DNA from: DASPSM01 sp963800135
Lineage (GTDB): Bacteria; Planctomycetota; Planctomycetia; Planctomycetales; Planctomycetaceae
Assembly (NCBI GenBank): GCA_963800135.1
Contig: CAWCZR010000006.1
Location: forward strand, 496,001-560,000
Reading direction: 5' to 3'
Length of the DNA stretch: 64,000 nucleotides
The notes under the pieces were generated by a model. That model saw only the letters and a program-made list of their open reading frames with translations. It did not search any database and was not told the origin of the DNA. A program made the position numbers and the translations under genes. How positions within the stretch are numbered: position 1 is the stretch's first letter; the number at the start of each line of letters is the position of its first letter. Shown one piece after another: positions 26,586 through 35,903 of the stretch.

Positions 26586-28864
26586 GACACGGCTCCTTGA
26601 GCAGGCCGCTTGAAGAAGTAAGCCCGCATGTAAAACATCAGGAAGATCCCCAAGACGATCAATCCTGAACCCAGGTACTTCACGGGCCGTCCCGGATCAT
26701 AGTTCACGCGGAAGACGGAACCCAGCGGCGTGCCGCGATCTTTGTCCGGCGCCAGGTAGTTTTCCTGGAAAAACCGCAAACTGCGGCCATCGAGGTCGGG
26801 ATAATCGAGCGGCCGGTTCATCGTCACCACGATGTTGGACATGTCGGAGCTGTTCTCGACGATCTTTTTCGCCTCGGCGTCGGACTTGCCCTTGAGCTTT
26901 TGCAGCTCGGCCTCGATCCGCGCGTCGAGCGCTTCATCGAGCGCGACGCGGGCCGCCTGCTTGCTGGCGGGATCGGAGGCGTCCGCCAGCCGCTGGCGGA
27001 GCTGCTCGATTTCCGGGTCGTGGCGGACGTCGACCTGCACCAGGTGGCTCGTGTAGTTGCTGGCCATCTTGGTGCCCGGATCGACTTCGAGATCGAAATT
27101 GACGAGCTTCATCGCGAACCCGACGTTCGTCTCCCGCACATTGAGCGAGGCAAGAATCGGCTTGTCGGCCCCAATGTCGGTTTGGTGCACTTGGCGGCGT
27201 CCCGCGCCGGGCCACTGAGAGGGCAGGTTTTGCGTCAGCCAGAAGTCGTCCTGCTTGGTTTGCCCGGAGGAATCGGTCCAGGTGAGCCGCATCCGCGCGG
27301 CTTTCGTCAGGCCGCGCTCCGACTTCTCCTCGGACTTTTCGAAGGGGAGCGAGACGATGACCTGGTTGGGGCCGATTCGCTCGGTCCCTTCCTGGCCCGG
27401 ACCGATAAAACGCAAAGGCGTCATCGTCATCACGGACCGTTCGCTTCCCGTCGCGTCGCCGCCTCCTCCCATCGAGAAAGTGTCGACGGTTTTTCCGATC
27501 TCCAAATCGCCCGAGGCAGTGATTCGGCCGAGGGCCTTTTGCCAGGCCCGATAGGCCAGCTTGTCGCCCGGGCCGATCAGGATCTCGACGCGGCCTTTGG
27601 TCGATGGATGGTAAAACTCCGCCTGAAATCCGGCCGGCTGTTTGCCCCCCGGCATGTAGGGATACTGGGCGAACCGCAGCACGTGCGACCGGGCTTCCGG
27701 AGCGGCCGGGGCCTCTTTTTTTTCGGCCTTCGCTTTGTCTGTCTCTTTCTCAGTCGCCTTTGCTGACGAGGTTGCCGCCGCGCCTTTCGCATACACGAAC
27801 AGCTCGACGGTCGGCCCCAGGTCTTCGCCGTCGGAGCCCGCGGGGACGAGGCCTTTTCCGTGGATCAGCGATTGCAGGTCGACCGAATCGGAGTAGCCGG
27901 CCAGCTCAACGCTCAACCCGTCGGGCAGCTCGAAGTGTTTGCCCTGGGCCTTTAGCTTCTTGAGTTCCTTCACCGACGCGCAGATCGTTTCGCCCTTACA
28001 CCAGAAGGCGACCATCCCGTCACCTTCGACGGTTCGGTCGGGTTTGCATTCCTTGAAGGCGGTGAGCGCGTCGGGCTCGTCGCTACGCCACATGAAAACG
28101 TCGCCCACCATGCCCAGCGGGGCCTCGGCAACAGGCTTATCGTGCCGTGTCGAAAGCTCGACGGGGATCTCCATCTTGAACTTGGGCTGATAGAACCGAA
28201 GGCTGAGGTAGGGAGTGCCGTGAACCGCGCTCCGCGAGTAGTAATCGACGACTTCGAGCTTGGTCTTGCCGTCGTTGTAGAGCACTTGCGGTGGGTGCTG
28301 CCACGTCTGACTCGGGCCGTCGAGCCCCACCCACGACTTCAGGCGCCGAGTGATCGGATACGGCGCCAGATCGCTCCAGTTGAAGGGCCCCGGCTGGAAC
28401 CTGACGTCGAGCTGCTCGGGATGTCCGGGGATGTTGCTGATCGAGATCAGCGACTGGTCCATGTCGACCGCCGCCTGATTCGAGTCGCCCAGATAGACGG
28501 GCATCTGCGAGTTCACGCTCCCCCGATCACTGATGGCCGAGCCGGCCAAAAGGGTGAGCAAGCCGATGTGCGTGATCACAAAGCCGGTCTGGTGCCGCTT
28601 CCACGGAAAGCGAATGGCCGCTGCGCAAAAGATGTTGAGAGCCAACAGCGAGAGGAGGGCGGCAAAAAACCAGGTGTGGTAGATCAAAAAGCCGACGGCC
28701 GCCGTCCCATAGTTGGCCTCCACGAAGGTGGCCGTCCCCAGGACGATCGCCACGAGCAAAATCAGCACGACGGCCAGCTTGAGCGAGGCGAAGAACTCGT
28801 AGAGTCCCAGGATCGCGCGGACAACCAGCGGTTGGCCGGGGTGAATCAGCTTCGGACGGGCCAT
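26582..28864 (-). CDS. resB: Cytochrome c biogenesis protein, ResB/CcsB-like
   Basis: The product has 760 residues from ATG 28864; ATG 28897 is an alternative start. Membrane helices lie at about 25-50, 58-80 and 90-110 (LKLAVVLILLVAIVLGTATF, GFLIYHTWFFAALLSLLALN, THIGLLTLLAGSAISDRG). They are followed by a very large extracytoplasmic domain and a last helix near 730-752 (YLGSGLIVLGIFLMFYMRAYF). This is the ResB topology. It partners the CcsA-like protein encoded by the overlapping downstream gene (ATGA), and together they form a two-component system II cytochrome c synthase. Abundant c-type cytochromes are expected; one is encoded in the fusion at 39900-44658. Confidence 0.9.
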   Translation of the reverse strand: MARPKLIHPGQPLVVRAILGLYEFFASLKLAVVLILLVAIVLGTATFVEANYGTAAVGFLIYHTWFFAALLSLLALNIFCAAAIRFPWKRHQTGFVITHIGLLTLLAGSAISDRGSVNSQMPVYLGDSNQAAVDMDQSLISISNIPGHPEQLDVRFQPGPFNWSDLAPYPITRRLKSWVGLDGPSQTWQHPPQVLYNDGKTKLEVVDYYSRSAVHGTPYLSLRFYQPKFKMEIPVELSTRHDKPVAEAPLGMVGDVFMWRSDEPDALTAFKECKPDRTVEGDGMVAFWCKGETICASVKELKKLKAQGKHFELPDGLSVELAGYSDSVDLQSLIHGKGLVPAGSDGEDLGPTVELFVYAKGAAATSSAKATEKETDKAKAEKKEAPAAPEARSHVLRFAQYPYMPGGKQPAGFQAEFYHPSTKGRVEILIGPGDKLAYRAWQKALGRITASGDLEIGKTVDTFSMGGGGDATGSERSVMTMTPLRFIGPGQEGTERIGPNQVIVSLPFEKSEEKSERGLTKAARMRLTWTDSSGQTKQDDFWLTQNLPSQWPGAGRRQVHQTDIGADKPILASLNVRETNVGFAMKLVNFDLEVDPGTKMASNYTSHLVQVDVRHDPEIEQLRQRLADASDPASKQAARVALDEALDARIEAELQKLKGKSDAEAKKIVENSSDMSNIVVTMNRPLDYPDLDGRSLRFFQENYLAPDKDRGTPLGSVFRVNYDPGRPVKYLGSGLIVLGIFLMFYMRAYFFKRPAQGAVS

Positions 28865-29000
28865 CGCGGAAGTCTCATCACCAGCGCTGAAGCGCAAACG
28901 TCGAAAAGCACTTGAGCAGTAATTTGCAGCGTGGCGGGACCGCGCAACCTGAACGTCCGTTCCAACTCCGGCGCGGCGGCGCTACAGTGGTGGGACATTC

Positions 29001-29006
29001 ATTATA
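29001..29006 (-). promoter_or_regulatory. Possible -10 box for the resB-ccsA operon
   Basis: A perfect TATAAT is read on the minus strand at 29006-29001, about 137 bases before the ResB-like start. The -35 region is poor (TGTACT with an 18-base spacer). It lies in the 409-base divergent spacer 28865-29273, where no gene was recognised. Confidence 0.4.
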
Positions 29007-29201
29007 GCGCTCGTCCGAGCGGAAAGTACACCTTGGTGGAGCGACCACTCGATCGGTGACGGCCGCACGGCGCGAACTCGACGGCCAGACGTTCGCGGAG
29101 GTTCGCGACACGAGAAACGCGGCGCGGATTGGCCGTTCGCAGCCAATTTCGGCCGGAGTTCGCGTGTCCCGCGGGGTCCGACGTCCGGCCCGATCAGGCG
29201 C

Positions 29202-29230
29202 TTGATTCCACCCTAGGCCACTGTCAGAAT
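29202..29230 (+). promoter_or_regulatory. Weak candidate promoter for the Hsp70 operon
   Basis: TTGATT (29202-29207), 17 bases, then CAGAAT (29225-29230), each with four of six consensus matches, lies 44 bases before the Hsp70 ATG. This is a weak prediction. No CIRCE-like inverted repeat was seen upstream. Confidence 0.3.
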
Positions 29231-29273
29231 CAGACATATTCCCGTCGCCTCCCTCTTGAAAGCACAATCAATC

Positions 29274-30851
29274 ATGGCGTTCCTCGAAGGCAACACGATC
29301 GGCATCGACCTGGGGACCACGTATTCGGCACTGGCCCAAGTCAATGCCGAGGGTCAACCGGTGACGATCCATAACGCGGACGACAAGCCGATTACGCCCT
29401 CGGTGGTGCTCCTGGGAGAGGACGGCCATGTGCTTGTCGGCCCTTCGTTTGAACGAATTTCGATCGAAGATCCGTCCCACATCGTCGAGGCCATCAAGCG
29501 GCAGATGGGGAACAAGGACTTTTACATCGTCTACCAGAACAAGCGGCTGACGCCCGAATTCATCTCCGCTTTGATCATGAAGAAGCTCAAGCAGGACTGC
29601 GAAAAGCGGATTGGAGCGATCGCCAACGCCGTGATCACCGTCCCGTATTACTTCAACGATATTCGCCGAAAGGCGACGCAGGACGCCGGCCAGATCGCCG
29701 GCCTGAACGTCGTCGACATCCTGAACGAGCCGACGGCCGCTACCCTTGCTTACGCCTGGACCAAGGGAGAACTCGGGCGCGGCGACCTCAAAGCCAAGGA
29801 AAAGACCATCCTGGTGTACGACCTGGGGGGCGGCACGTTCGACGTCACGGTCGTCCGCTATACGCCCACGAACTTCCGCGTGCTGGCGACCGACGGCGAC
29901 GTCATGCTGGGCGGTTTGGACTGGACTCAGCGGATCGTCGACCACGTCTGCGAGCAGTTCAAACGCAAGTTCGCCGAGGATCCGCGCGAAAACCCCGAAA
30001 CGCTGCGGTCCTTCATCCAAGAATGCGAAGACGCCAAGCGGCAGCTGAGCCAGCGGTCCCAAGTGCCGATCAGCCTCTATTACAAAGGCAAGACCCTCAC
30101 CGTCTCGATGACCCGCAGCGACTTCGAGCGGATGACGGCCGACCTCCTGCAACGCACCAAGGACACGAGCGAACTCGTGCTGCAGCAGGCGAAAGTCGAC
30201 CCGCGCGAGCTGGACGACGTGATCATGGCGGGCGGCTCAACCTACATGCCTGTCGTGGAGCAAATGCTCAAGGAAGTCTGCAAACGCTCGCCGTCGCGAG
30301 ACCTGATCCCCGAAGAGGCCGTCGCCCAGGGGGCGGCCATTCACGCCGCCATCCTCGAGGCGAAGGAAACGGGCGGCCGCGGACGGCTGAGCAAGGCCGT
30401 GGTCGACCGGTTGCGTTCGGTCAGCACGACGGACGTCAATTCGCACTCGCTGGGGGTCAAGATCACCGACCCGATGGATCCGAGCCGCAAGAGCAATCAC
30501 ATTATGATTCCGCGGAACACGGCCATCCCCTACGAGGCGACGCAACGGTTCGTCACCACGACGCCCAATCAGCAGCGGGTGCACGTCTACGTGCTTGAGG
30601 GCGAAGTCGCCGACCCGGAAGCCTGCACGCAGATTGCCGAATTCCAGATCGTCGGCCTGCCTCCGGGGCTGCCGGCCGGCTCACCGATCGACGTGACCTA
30701 CAGCTACGACAACAATGGCCGGATCCAGTGCACGGCGGTCGACCTGACCGGCAAGAAAGCCGCCAACATCGAGATCATCCGCAGCCAGGGATTGGACAGC
30801 AAAGGTGTCGACTCGTTCGAAGCGATCGCGCACGACTATCACGTCGAATAG
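29274..30851 (+). CDS. Hsp70-family protein without C-terminal lid
   Basis: The product has 525 residues from ATG 29274; a TTG 18 bases upstream is an alternative. The ATPase domain covers 1-385 with IDLGTTYS (10-17, phosphate 1), YDLGGGTFDV (182-191, phosphate 2) and AGGSTYMP (319-326, adenosine). ITVPYYFND and NEPTAATLAY are also intact, so ATP hydrolysis is expected. A substrate-binding beta-sandwich covers about 388-505. The protein then ends, lacking the roughly 100-residue helical lid of DnaK (638 residues in E. coli). The gene is followed 60 bases later by a J-like membrane protein, so it is probably a specialised chaperone and not the housekeeping DnaK. Confidence 0.93.
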   Translation: MAFLEGNTIGIDLGTTYSALAQVNAEGQPVTIHNADDKPITPSVVLLGEDGHVLVGPSFERISIEDPSHIVEAIKRQMGNKDFYIVYQNKRLTPEFISALIMKKLKQDCEKRIGAIANAVITVPYYFNDIRRKATQDAGQIAGLNVVDILNEPTAATLAYAWTKGELGRGDLKAKEKTILVYDLGGGTFDVTVVRYTPTNFRVLATDGDVMLGGLDWTQRIVDHVCEQFKRKFAEDPRENPETLRSFIQECEDAKRQLSQRSQVPISLYYKGKTLTVSMTRSDFERMTADLLQRTKDTSELVLQQAKVDPRELDDVIMAGGSTYMPVVEQMLKEVCKRSPSRDLIPEEAVAQGAAIHAAILEAKETGGRGRLSKAVVDRLRSVSTTDVNSHSLGVKITDPMDPSRKSNHIMIPRNTAIPYEATQRFVTTTPNQQRVHVYVLEGEVADPEACTQIAEFQIVGLPPGLPAGSPIDVTYSYDNNGRIQCTAVDLTGKKAANIEIIRSQGLDSKGVDSFEAIAHDYHVE

Positions 30852-30911
30852 CCCCAAGGATGGATCCCTCGCTGCCGTTTCGTCCGTGGCCAGCGCTGCG
30901 TGGGCTCACCT

Positions 30912-31958
30912 ATGACGACGACCCTCGACGTCTACAAGGAATGGCTGGGGATCCCCGACGGACCGCGGCCCCCCAACCATTACGAGTTGTTGCGGCTCGT
31001 TAAATTCGAAGACAACACCGACAAGATCCGCGGCAACTACAAGAAGCTCAACGGGCACGTTCGGAAATACGCCTCCGGACAGTATTCGGTCCGCTCCCAA
31101 GAGCTGCTCAACGAGCTGGCCAAGGCCATGCTCTGCCTTACCGATCCGGCCGCCAAGCGCGAGTACGACGAAGGTCTCGGGCGCGTTTTCAAAGACGAAG
31201 GTGGATCCTCCGGTCCGCGGACGCTCGGCCGCATCCTGGAAGATCGCGGCGTGCTGACGGACGCGCAGGTCAAGCAGGCCGAAGACTTCGCCGAGGCCCG
31301 CGGGCTGACGTTGCGCGACGCCGTCGTGCAGATGAAGCTCACCGACGCGACCAGGGCCGCCCAGGCGCTGGCGGAAGAGCTCGGTCGCTCTTATATCGAT
31401 CTGGCCGACGTCACTCCGGACGACTCGGTGCTCGACAAGGTGCCCCGCGCTACGGTGAAGCGGCACTCGATTCTGCCGCTCTTCCTCGACGACGAAACGC
31501 TGCTGGTCGCCTGCGTCAACGAACCTGACCAAGAGCTGGAAGACGAAATTCGCCTGCGGTTCGACGTGCCGATGCGACCCGTAATCGCCACGCCGCTGGC
31601 GATCAACCAGGGCATCGCCAAGTACTACGCCCCCGGCGCGCGGGACGAGTCGGCCGCGGAAGAGGTGAGCAAGAAGCGAACGACGTCCCAGGCGCGCACC
31701 AAGGGGCAGAAGAGGCGGGTCCGCTTCGACAAGCTGTCACCCGAAGAGCAGCACGAGCGGACGCAGATGGGCTACATCATCATGTGCTGGGGCACCGTAG
31801 GCTCGGTGATGATCGATCAGTTCATTCTCAAGGGTCGGCTCATTCCCTGGGGAACGGGCAGCTCGATCTTCAACAGCTTTCCCTTCACCCAGTTTCTCTT
31901 GAGCTTTTTCGTCCCGATCTTCGTCATTGTGTGGGTCGTCCAGGTTTACTGGAAGTAA
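30912..31958 (+). CDS. J-domain-like / MshEN domain / membrane anchor fusion
   Basis: The product has 348 residues; ATG 30912 is chosen, with GTG 30900 as alternative. Residues 6-92 resemble a J-domain (HYELLRLVKFEDNTDKIRGN, then LTDPAAKREYDEGLG). The HPD tripeptide needed to stimulate Hsp70 ATPase is missing; the corresponding place reads HVRKYASG (49-56). Residues 104-240 are an MshEN / type II secretion ATPase N-domain (LGRILEDRGVLTDAQVKQAE, then LGRSYIDLADVTPDDSVLDK, HSILPLFLDDETLLVACVNE). In MshE this domain binds cyclic-di-GMP. A basic linker (252-272) leads to two membrane helices (about 287-306 and 327-346). It probably holds the preceding Hsp70 near the membrane; that is inference. 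Confidence 0.87.
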   Translation: MTTTLDVYKEWLGIPDGPRPPNHYELLRLVKFEDNTDKIRGNYKKLNGHVRKYASGQYSVRSQELLNELAKAMLCLTDPAAKREYDEGLGRVFKDEGGSSGPRTLGRILEDRGVLTDAQVKQAEDFAEARGLTLRDAVVQMKLTDATRAAQALAEELGRSYIDLADVTPDDSVLDKVPRATVKRHSILPLFLDDETLLVACVNEPDQELEDEIRLRFDVPMRPVIATPLAINQGIAKYYAPGARDESAAEEVSKKRTTSQARTKGQKRRVRFDKLSPEEQHERTQMGYIIMCWGTVGSVMIDQFILKGRLIPWGTGSSIFNSFPFTQFLLSFFVPIFVIVWVVQVYWK

Positions 31959-32221
31959 ATCCCTCCCAGCTTGACGCGCTCCTCGCCGGCGAATTCCAGC
32001 CGCGCCCGGCCTTAGCTCCCGCCGACCTTGCCCAAACGGAAACGGGCTGCCGCCGCGCGCGGGCGACCCGCCCTGGGGGGGTAACCACTCGCATTCTGCA
32101 CAATTCTTACGACCGATACCGATAGAGCCGGTCCGTCGTCGAGAGGCCATCGCGGTGAGCCGTCGATCCGATCAACGACGTGCCGAAACGCACGGACGGC
32201 AAGCGAAAGGATTCGCTGCGA

Positions 32222-34091
32222 ATGACACGCGGGTCGCTGCGGGCTGCGCTCTCCAAGCCGCTCTGGATGACGGTGTTGGGTGCCGTTGCGCTCTCGGCTG
32301 CGACGCTTTCGGCCGACGAGGAACCGATCCTCGGTCCGCCGCCCGCCCCGGCGTCGGCACTGCCAGCGCCCGACGGTCCCGTGCTGAGCGTTCCCGCGGG
32401 GCTGCCACCGCTACCCGGCCTGCCACAGTCCGACAACGCGCAACTCGGCGCACCTGCGCCGGGCGGCCCGTCGATGCGGATGATTTCCACCCCGCCGTTG
32501 ACGATAGCCCCTGTGCCGACGACACCATTCCCCACGGCGCCAACGAACTCGTCGGCGCCGCCGCTGATTCCAATGCTGCCGGTGCCTCAAGTCCCGGGAT
32601 CGCCACCCAGCGCGTAATCCGACCAGTGCCAATCCGACCGCACCGGCCATGCCTTTCCCCGGTCCCGGTCCGGGTTTCGGTCCTGGGCCGGGAGGATCGG
32701 CGTTGCCTGACTCTCCCGTGCTCAACCCTGACGGCACTCCGCTGCCCGATTCGCCGACGCCCGTCCCCGACGGCACAGGTCCGCCGCCGAACCCCGGTCC
32801 GCCGCGGTTGCGGATGTCGGACGAAAAAGAGAAGGGCCCAGTGCCCGGGAAAGACGCGAAAGCCGCGGACGAAGCCCTGAAGCCGATTCCGGCGTCGCTC
32901 GTGTATCGCACGCGCGACATCGTGCGACCGGACCTGCTCCGCGGCAAGTACTACCGCCTGGCCGAATACACGCCGCTCGTCGATTACAACTTCCGCTTCG
33001 AGATCGAAACGCCCTGGGGGACGATTCCCGCCCACGGCATGGCGATGCTCGACGTGCGGCTCCGCGAGTTGTGCGCGCTCGAATACGCGTCACGCATCGC
33101 CGACAAGAATCCGATGTTCTCGGAGGGATTCGCCGAGGCGATCTGCCACACACCGCAGGGGGCTTACATCTTCGCCACCGACCCGATCGGCTCGGTCAAG
33201 CGGACGGCCCAGGCGCTCAAGCGTTGGGCCCTCGCCAAGAAGATGCCCGGCGGCTGCAAAGCGAACTGCGAACCCCGGCGGCGCCTGGCGTGCCTGGTGG
33301 GCTGCGACCCCGAGACGCGTAACGAGCCCCTCAGCTGCCTGCTCGACGAAATGTCGATCAACGCCGGCGGCGGCTGGCTGACGGTGGAAGTCGGTCTCAA
33401 TTTCGGGCTGCCCGGCCTCGGCTTTCTGCCGGCCAACACCGAATTCAAGAAGATGATGGAGCATCGCTCGACGCTCGAAATCCAGGCCGACCTCGACCGA
33501 GATCTGATCGACCTGGGCGTTCCCGAGGCCAGCCGCACGCGGTTCTTCGCCTCGCAGAGCTACACGACGACGCAACGGATGGCGTTCGTGTACTACCTGA
33601 AGATGTTGATCGGCATCGAGAACCTGGCCTCGCTGGTCGACGGCGCGGCCGACACCCACAACGAGTGCGAAGCCCTGGCCTCGATTCGCGAACTACAGTT
33701 GATCGTCGATCTCCGCCATACGCAGCCGATGGTGCGGGCCATCTTTATTGGTGTCCCCGTGCTGACGCTCGACGACGGATCGCAGATCATCATCACGGCC
33801 GCCGATTACCTGGTCGACACGCCGCGCACCGTGCAGATGATCGCCGCTTACCGCAGCTCGTTCACAGCCGTGCCGACAAAACTGGCGACTCTGGGCCGCG
33901 TGTCGGCCGGCGCCCAGTTGCAGTTCAAGGCCGCGGGGATCGAAGTGCTCCGCCACAAGCTGGGACAGCCGGAAACGGCGTCACATAAAGAGGCAACGCG
34001 AACAGCCTCAGCCGGCGGCTCCGCCGCGAAGTCGGCCGTCCCGTCGTCTACGTCCGCGGCAAGCCCGTCGGTGTCGCCGACCCGGTCTTAG
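32222..34091 (+). CDS. Exported Pro-rich protein of unknown function (single-base frameshift in sequence)
   Basis: The first part (ATG 32222, signal peptide ending LSA, then Pro/Ala/Gly-rich sequence to PPSA) stops at TAA 32615-32617. Skipping the T at 32615 continues in frame with NPTSANPTAPAMPFPGPG. This extends the Pro-rich register into the 480-residue downstream frame, so the two halves are taken as one gene of about 622 residues. The C-terminal 400 residues are a folded domain without recognised family (RTRDIVRPDLLRGKYYRLAE, ETPWGTIPAHGMAMLDVRLR, several Cys in KMPGGCKANCEPRRRLACLV). Ser/Thr/Ala-rich residues end the protein. It follows the J-like gene on the same strand by 263 bases. 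Function unknown. Confidence 0.72.
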
Positions 34092-34287
34092 TCAAGTCGC
34101 GGTCGAAACCGGGCCGCATCGGAGCCGGAGCATTCTGCGGTTCGACGGTCGGCTTGCGCGGTTGGACGCGCACACTCGGCGGCCCGGCCAGCATCTTCAG
34201 CACCTGCAACACGAACACCAAGAGCGCGAGGATCGCCACCCGGGTGATCAGGCCTTTCCAAAACGTTTTCCCGCCTCCGCGTCTCAT
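34048..34287 (-). CDS. Small single-pass membrane protein, hypothetical
   Basis: The 79-residue frame starts MRRGGGKTFWKGLITRVA with one membrane helix at about 13-33 (LITRVAILALLVFVLQVLKM) and a Pro/Arg-rich tail. Its last 44 bases overlap the convergent gene ending at 34091. The pattern of basic start, helix and soluble tail is plausible for a real small protein. It has no recognised family, so it could also be chance. Confidence 0.5.
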   Translation of the reverse strand: MRRGGGKTFWKGLITRVAILALLVFVLQVLKMLAGPPSVRVQPRKPTVEPQNAPAPMRPGFDRDLTKTGSATPTGLPRT

Positions 34288-34483
34288 CCCGCCATTCTAA
34301 CGCCGGCCCGATCTTTCGGTCGACGGGAATTCCGCGGACCCTGACCGACCTCTCGAAATCTTCGATTGGCGAAGTCGGTTGGAAACGCTCCAACCTCCTG
34401 GGAAGATGGCCGGACTGGTTCGGGAGCTGCGCACGAGGCCGCGGCCCGCGTCGAGCCGCGCAAGAGTTTCTCTTGGAGTTCCG

Positions 34484-35491
34484 ATGTCACTGGTGTCCTC
34501 TTCGTCCTCCGACGATTCCGCGCTCACCCGCCGTCGCTGGCTCACACTAAGCGCCGGCGCGACGGCGGCTGCCGCCTCCGGCGGGCACGCGCTCTGGGCG
34601 GCCCAACCGCAACGAAGGCCCGGCGGTCCTACGGGCACGGCCGCCGGCGACCATGGGTTTCGCTATTGCCTGAACGTGGCCACCATCCGCGGACAAAAGC
34701 TATCGTTGCCGCAGCAAATCGAGGTCGCGGCCGACGCCGGCTACCAGGCGATCGAACCCTGGGTGAGCGACGTGAAGGAGTCCGCGGACAAAGGCCGATC
34801 GCCCGAAGAACTGGCGCGGCAGCTTCGCGATCGCGGATTGGAGGTCCCCAGCACGATCGCCTTCTTTCCCTGGATCGTCGAGGATGCCAACCAGCGGGCC
34901 CGCGGACTGGAGCAGGCCAAGCGGGAAATGGATCTCGCGCGACGCATCGGAGCCACGCGGATCGCCGCGCCGCCGGCCGGCACTCGCGACAAGGAACGGA
35001 TCAGCCTGTCGGCCGCTGCCGAGCGCTATCGGGCGCTTGTCGAATTGGGCGTGTCGCTCGGCATCGTTCCCGAGCTGGAACTGTGGGGATTCTCCAAGGT
35101 CTTCTCCCACGTGAGCGAAGCCGCGATGATCGCCATCCAAAGCGGACATCCGCAGGCCTGTCTGCTCCTGGACGTGTTTCACATTTACAAGGGCGGTTCC
35201 GATTTCCACGATCTGCGATTCTTGAGCGGCCGCGTGCTGCCTGTCGTGCACATGAACGACTACCCGGCCCGGCCCCCGCGGTCGGAGATTTCCGACGCGG
35301 ATCGCGTCTTCCCCGGTGATGGCGTGGCGCCGCTGGGCCTGATGCTCCGCACGCTGCACGAAAACGGTTTTAGCGGCTTCCTCTCGCTCGAGGTCTTCAA
35401 CCGCGATTACTGGCGACAGGACGCCCATCTCGTCGCGCGGACAGGCCTGCACAAGATGCGGACCGCCGTCCAACACGCGCTCGCGCCTTGA
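34484..35491 (+). CDS. Tat-exported sugar phosphate isomerase/epimerase-like TIM barrel
   Basis: The product has 335 residues from ATG 34484, with TGGAG upstream. A longer frame from 34379 lacks support. Residues 14-40 are a twin-arginine signal (TRRRWLTLSAGATAAAASG). The rest is an AP-endonuclease-2-type TIM barrel, as in xylose-isomerase-like epimerases: QQIEVAADAGYQAIEPWVSD, RARGLEQAKREMDLARRIGA, VPELELWGFSKV, LLLDVFHIYKGGSD, VVHMNDYPA and LSLEVFNRDYW supply the Glu/Asp/His metal-binding positions. It probably acts on sugars or inositols outside the cytoplasm. Substrate unknown. Confidence 0.85.
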   Translation: MSLVSSSSSDDSALTRRRWLTLSAGATAAAASGGHALWAAQPQRRPGGPTGTAAGDHGFRYCLNVATIRGQKLSLPQQIEVAADAGYQAIEPWVSDVKESADKGRSPEELARQLRDRGLEVPSTIAFFPWIVEDANQRARGLEQAKREMDLARRIGATRIAAPPAGTRDKERISLSAAAERYRALVELGVSLGIVPELELWGFSKVFSHVSEAAMIAIQSGHPQACLLLDVFHIYKGGSDFHDLRFLSGRVLPVVHMNDYPARPPRSEISDADRVFPGDGVAPLGLMLRTLHENGFSGFLSLEVFNRDYWRQDAHLVARTGLHKMRTAVQHALAP

Positions 35492-35903
35492 CGGCGCGAC
35501 TCGCCCGGCGGGCGTTCGCATTTCTTGACGACATCTAACGGCCTCATTAGCCTAGTGTTGCGACCAGCCTGGATCGCGGCGGTGGGACGCACGGATCGCA
35601 CAATTCGCCGGGCGAACTCCACATGTGCGCTGTCGTTTCAGTTTGGCTGCTGCCCAAAACCGGTTTGCAAGCCGAGGGGACGTTCCACTTCGGGCTTTTT
35701 CGCCACTCGGCGGCCTGCGATTTGCAAACGCACGTTCGCATCGAGAAACAACGGTGAATCGCGTGCACAGCGCCCGACGGCGGCGCTTGACGCGTGGGGT
35801 TTGTTGCGCGTTGCAGCCCGGGTGGCCGCGGCGCGGGGAATTGGGCAACGTGTTGGGCCGCGCTCGTTCCTGACGCCGGCGTTCCTGCGGAAATACGGAA
35901 GCG
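35492..35903. other. Intergenic region, nothing recognised
   Basis: This 412-base stretch lies between the Tat-exported isomerase gene and the MMPL transporter, both plus strand. Frames crossing it are Arg/Pro-rich and without domains. No hairpin with T-tract or clear promoter was found. Confidence 0.5.
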
